Source of the DNA: Desulfovibrio sp. JC022
Lineage (GTDB): Bacteria > Desulfobacterota > Desulfovibrionia > Desulfovibrionales > Desulfovibrionaceae
Assembly: GCF_010470665.1 (NCBI RefSeq)
Contig: NZ_VOPZ01000002.1
Location: 242,553 to 306,552, forward strand
Direction of reading: 5' to 3'
DNA: 64,000 nucleotides
Shown here: one piece after another, positions 63,436 through 64,000 of the stretch
Layout: the number at the start of each line of letters is the position of its first letter
Numbering within the stretch: position 1 is the stretch's first letter
Translations under genes and position numbers: made by a program
The notes under the pieces: generated by a model
Databases searched by the model: none
What the model was told of the DNA's origin: nothing
What the model saw: only the letters and a program-made list of their open reading frames with translations

Positions 63436-64000
63436 TGACTCCAAAATTAATTACCAAGTCCTTGCATACGTTGATAAAGACCAAACAGCCTGTTTTCCTC
63501 TGGGGTCCTCCCGGAGTGGGAAAAAGTCAGGTTGTAGCCCAAGTTGCCAATGAACTTGATCTTGAACTGACCGACCTGCGCGCTGTCCTGCTTGATCCGG
63601 TGGATCTGCGCGGCCTGCCCCGCATTTCCGACGACGGCAATGCCAGTTGGTGTCCGCCCTCCTTTCTGCCCAAAGACGGTAAGGGAATCCTTTTTCTTGA
63701 TGAACTTAACGCCGCCCCGCCGCTGGTACAGGCCGCCTGTTATCAGCTGGTCCTCGACCGTAAGCTGGGAGAATACACCCTACCTGAAGGATGGACCGTC
63801 ATTGCCGCCGGTAACCGCGAGTCCGACAAGGCCGTAACACACCGTATGCCTTCAGCTCTTGCCAATCGCTTTGTACACCTTGATTTTGAAGTAAGCACTA
63901 CGGATTGGCTCGACTGGGCTGCTGAAAGTAGTATTGCTGAAGAGCTGCTCGCCTTTATCAAATTCAGACCCGGCCTGCTGCACGATTTTGATCCGGCCCG
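63436..64000 (+). CDS. MoxR-type AAA ATPase (partial, runs past window end)
   Basis: At least 188 codons, open at the window edge. Walker A GPPGVGKS at residues 24-31, Walker B GILFLDELNAAPP, sensor-like AAGNRESDKAV, and DPVDLRGLPRIS typical of MoxR-family chaperone ATPases, which usually work with a VWA-domain partner to mature metalloenzymes or complexes. The ATG has a weak ribosome binding site. Its partner would lie beyond the window. Confidence 0.9.

Overview
The window looks like chromosomal DNA of a moderate-GC, Gram-negative, anaerobic deltaproteobacterium, most likely a marine Desulfovibrio/Maridesulfovibrio-type sulfate reducer. This is inferred from gene content: Ni-Fe carbon monoxide dehydrogenase with CooC and a CooA-type heme regulator, ferredoxin-containing MinD-like ATPases, a small monoheme cytochrome c, short RHS proteins, a complete lipid A/BAM/Lol envelope operon and the DhaK/DhaL/DhaM glycerone kinase. 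No sulfate-reduction gene lies in the window, so the family assignment is an inference.

Layout. 1-4.2 kb (minus strand): an RHS-core gene with its small membrane partner, followed by two promoterless 'orphan' RHS C-terminal tips. Each orphan has its own small membrane gene and each module ends in a terminator hairpin. The modules share a nearly identical linker. This is the best candidate for a little-described system: a polymorphic toxin/immunity tip array with glycine-zipper tips. 4.2-8.7 kb: a zinc-ribbon gene, gpmI and rsfS (minus), then a structured leader and terminator in front of a paaK/ACT-domain operon (plus). 8.7-12.5 kb: rtcB, a lone HPt protein and kup. 12.6-19.1 kb: an NTF2-like secreted protein, a kinase pair (APS-kinase-like plus APH-like), a PfkB kinase, cutA/cytochrome c, then the nth-tgt-ydcF overlap operon. 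19.2-27.4 kb: asmA-like, yihY, cooA, cooS, cooC (minus), with a symmetric CooA-type operator before cooS. 27.4-30.9 kb: a DUF89 protein and, divergently, two MinD/ferredoxin ATPases with CGGC and FmdB proteins. 31.1-41.1 kb: lysS-lolC/E-lolD-bamA-ompH-lpxD-fabZ-lpxA-lpxI, one outer-membrane biogenesis operon; its BamA carries an extra N-terminal domain.

41.2-42.7 kb: three tandem tRNA-Asn units, each with its own promoter and terminator, then a bacterial cereblon-like (CULT) gene that may be leaderless. 42.7-52.4 kb: pyk, an OmpH-like lipoprotein, a Na/Pi transporter, an unknown membrane-anchored protein, a PAS histidine kinase overlapping an iron alcohol dehydrogenase, and a DUF4301 gene. 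52.9-53.4 kb and 61.7 kb: three initiator tRNA-Met genes, each with a TTGACA-17 bp promoter. 53.4-55.0 kb: a divergent ArgP/LysE-type regulator and exporter pair with a perfect palindrome between them. 55.2-59.6 kb: dhaK-dhaL-dhaM, where DhaM is fused to HPr and complete enzyme I, so PEP drives dihydroxyacetone phosphorylation within one polypeptide relay. 60.0-61.6 kb: two paralogous secreted proteins with PEP-CTERM-like sorting tails. 61.9-64.0 kb: a glycosyltransferase, a TVP38-family membrane protein and a MoxR-type ATPase that runs off the window end behind a Fur-like promoter.

Shared regulatory words recur: an 11-nt core lies upstream of lysS, pyk and dhaK in the same orientation, and AT-rich GAAAAT/ATTTTC palindromes lie upstream of rsfS-gpmI and the MoxR gene. 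Starts were chosen from visible ribosome binding sites and are noted where they are not the longest possible start.
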